Assembly (NCBI GenBank): GCA_002779455.1 | Contig: PEWM01000140.1 | Location: 1 to 6,817 of the forward strand | Source: Deltaproteobacteria bacterium CG07_land_8_20_14_0_80_60_11 | GTDB taxonomy: Bacteria; Desulfobacterota; Desulfobaccia; Desulfobaccales; 0-14-0-80-60-11 | DNA length: 6,817 bases | Direction: 5' to 3' | Shown: positions 6,295-6,817 of the stretch, piece by piece | How positions within the stretch are numbered: position 1 is the first letter of the stretch | Layout: each line of letters begins with the position of its first letter | Notes under the pieces: generated by a model | The model's input: the letters and a program-made list of their open reading frames with translations, nothing else | Databases searched by the model: none | Told to the model about the DNA's origin: nothing | Position numbers and translations under genes: made by a program

Positions 6295-6771
6295 ATGGAC
6301 CGCCCCTATTACATTTTGTTGGCCGACGACCATGCCGGGTTTCGCCGGGAAGTGAGAAAGATCCTGGAAGAGATCCCCGGCGTCAGAGTCACGGGCGAGG
6401 CCGGCAATCGCCGCGAACTGTTCGAACTGTTGCGGCAATCAGCGCCGAGACTGGTGATCCTGGATATATCGATGCCCGATCTCCGGGCCGGGGAAGGAAC
6501 ACGACTCATCAGATTGCACTACCCTGAAACCCAGGTCCTGATCATGGTCATGGACCAGGAAAGCGAATACCTGACCCACGGACTGGCGGCCGGTGCGGCC
6601 GGGGTCTTGCCGAAACAATATGTGGCGGGACAAATGGCTCGGGCCATCACCGCAATTCGCCAGGGCAAAATCTATTTGCCGCCCCCGGCCCCGGGGAAAA
6701 AATCTCTCCGAATGGCGGCATCGGCGGCCACCGGGGATGGCCGGGCCGGCCGGGCCGGCCGGGTCAACTGA
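6295..6771 (+). CDS. Receiver-only paralogue of the NarL-type regulator, HTH missing
   Basis: A 158-residue protein whose first 130 residues align without gaps to the regulator encoded at 5357-6028, with about 60 identities counted by hand. It keeps Asp11/Asp12, phospho-acceptor Asp57 (VILDISMP) and Lys107. The conserved Thr85 is Val (LIMVM) and the LLKE motif has become LPKQ. After the receiver there is no LuxR helix-turn-helix. Instead a Pro-rich stretch (PPPAPGKK) leads to an Ala/Gly/Arg-rich tail, GRAGRAGR, encoded by a short DNA repeat. GGGAG at 6281-6285, 9 nt before the ATG, supports the start. It could act as a phosphate sink or a dimerisation partner for the full-length regulator, or be a decaying copy. 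The Thr-to-Val change probably weakens the phosphorylation switch. It is separated from the kinase operon by 266 bp and has its own upstream element. Confidence 0.85.
   Translation: MDRPYYILLADDHAGFRREVRKILEEIPGVRVTGEAGNRRELFELLRQSAPRLVILDISMPDLRAGEGTRLIRLHYPETQVLIMVMDQESEYLTHGLAAGAAGVLPKQYVAGQMARAITAIRQGKIYLPPPAPGKKSLRMAASAATGDGRAGRAGRVN
6741..6763. repeat. CCGGGCCGG tandem repeat at the 3' end of the receiver-only gene
   Basis: The 9-bp unit CCGGGCCGG is present twice in full (6741-6749 and 6750-6758) and then partly (CCGGG, 6759-6763). It encodes the repeating Gly-Arg-Ala tail just before the stop. The unit is itself a palindrome, so the region can form hairpins. It may have arisen by slippage in sequence that is no longer under strong protein selection. 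Confidence 0.8.
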
Positions 6772-6817
6772 TTAGGTATTTTTACCTAAGGGGAAATAGG
6801 TAGTAGCGCGGATTGAC
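6771..6817 (+). promoter_or_regulatory. TAGGTA regulatory element, downstream copy with perfect dyad
   Basis: Starting at the last base of the receiver-only gene's stop codon, TTAGGTA (6772-6778) and TACCTAA (6783-6789) form a perfect 7-bp inverted repeat around TTTT. GGGGAAA and another half-site TAGGTAGT (6797-6804) follow. The element matches the copy at 6161-6206. Because the upstream copy precedes a receiver gene, this copy probably precedes another gene just beyond the right edge. TTGAC at 6813-6817 could be the beginning of a -35 box. The dyad is not followed by a T tract, so it is more likely a protein-binding site than a terminator. Confidence 0.6.

Overview
The window is GC-rich bacterial DNA of about 60% G+C by eye. 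It carries [NiFe]-hydrogenase maturation genes on the minus strand and a two-component signalling cluster on the plus strand. The style of the NarL-type regulator and of the soluble sensor kinase, beside a hypF-hypC-hypD cluster, suggests an anaerobic or facultative bacterium. A sulfate-reducing or syntrophic deltaproteobacterium (Desulfobacterota) would fit, but that is an inference and no marker gene in the window proves it.

Left part (1-3370, minus strand, read right to left): hypF (complete), a 146-bp gap holding a GGGGAAAA tandem repeat, then hypC (complete) overlapping hypD by 14 bp. HypD runs off the left edge after about 241 residues. HypF makes the thiocarboxamide cyanide precursor on HypE. 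HypC and HypD hold the iron while CN and CO ligands are added. hypE, hypA, hypB and the hydrogenase itself are not in the window.

Middle (3371-3851): a 481-bp divergent intergenic region. It has a good extended -10 promoter candidate facing hypF and a weaker one facing right. It also holds the last 29 codons and stop of an otherwise missing CheY/Rcp1-like response regulator, a probable gene relic just upstream of the kinase.

Right part (3852-6817, plus strand): a soluble REC-PAS-HisKA_3-HATPase sensor kinase is followed 14 bp later by a NarL/FixJ-type response regulator (REC plus LuxR-type HTH), probably one operon and a cognate pair. After a 266-bp gap comes a paralogous receiver-only protein. 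It keeps the phospho-accepting Asp but has lost the HTH domain and the conserved Thr/Ser, and ends in a Gly/Arg-rich repeat tail. This gene lies between two copies of a roughly 46-bp element containing TAGGTA half-sites. The downstream copy holds a perfect dyad, TTAGGTA-TTTT-TACCTAA. The layout suggests a repeated unit of operator plus receiver gene that may continue past the right edge. This element and the response-regulator relic are the most notable features. Both suggest a response-regulator locus that has been gaining and losing paralogues.
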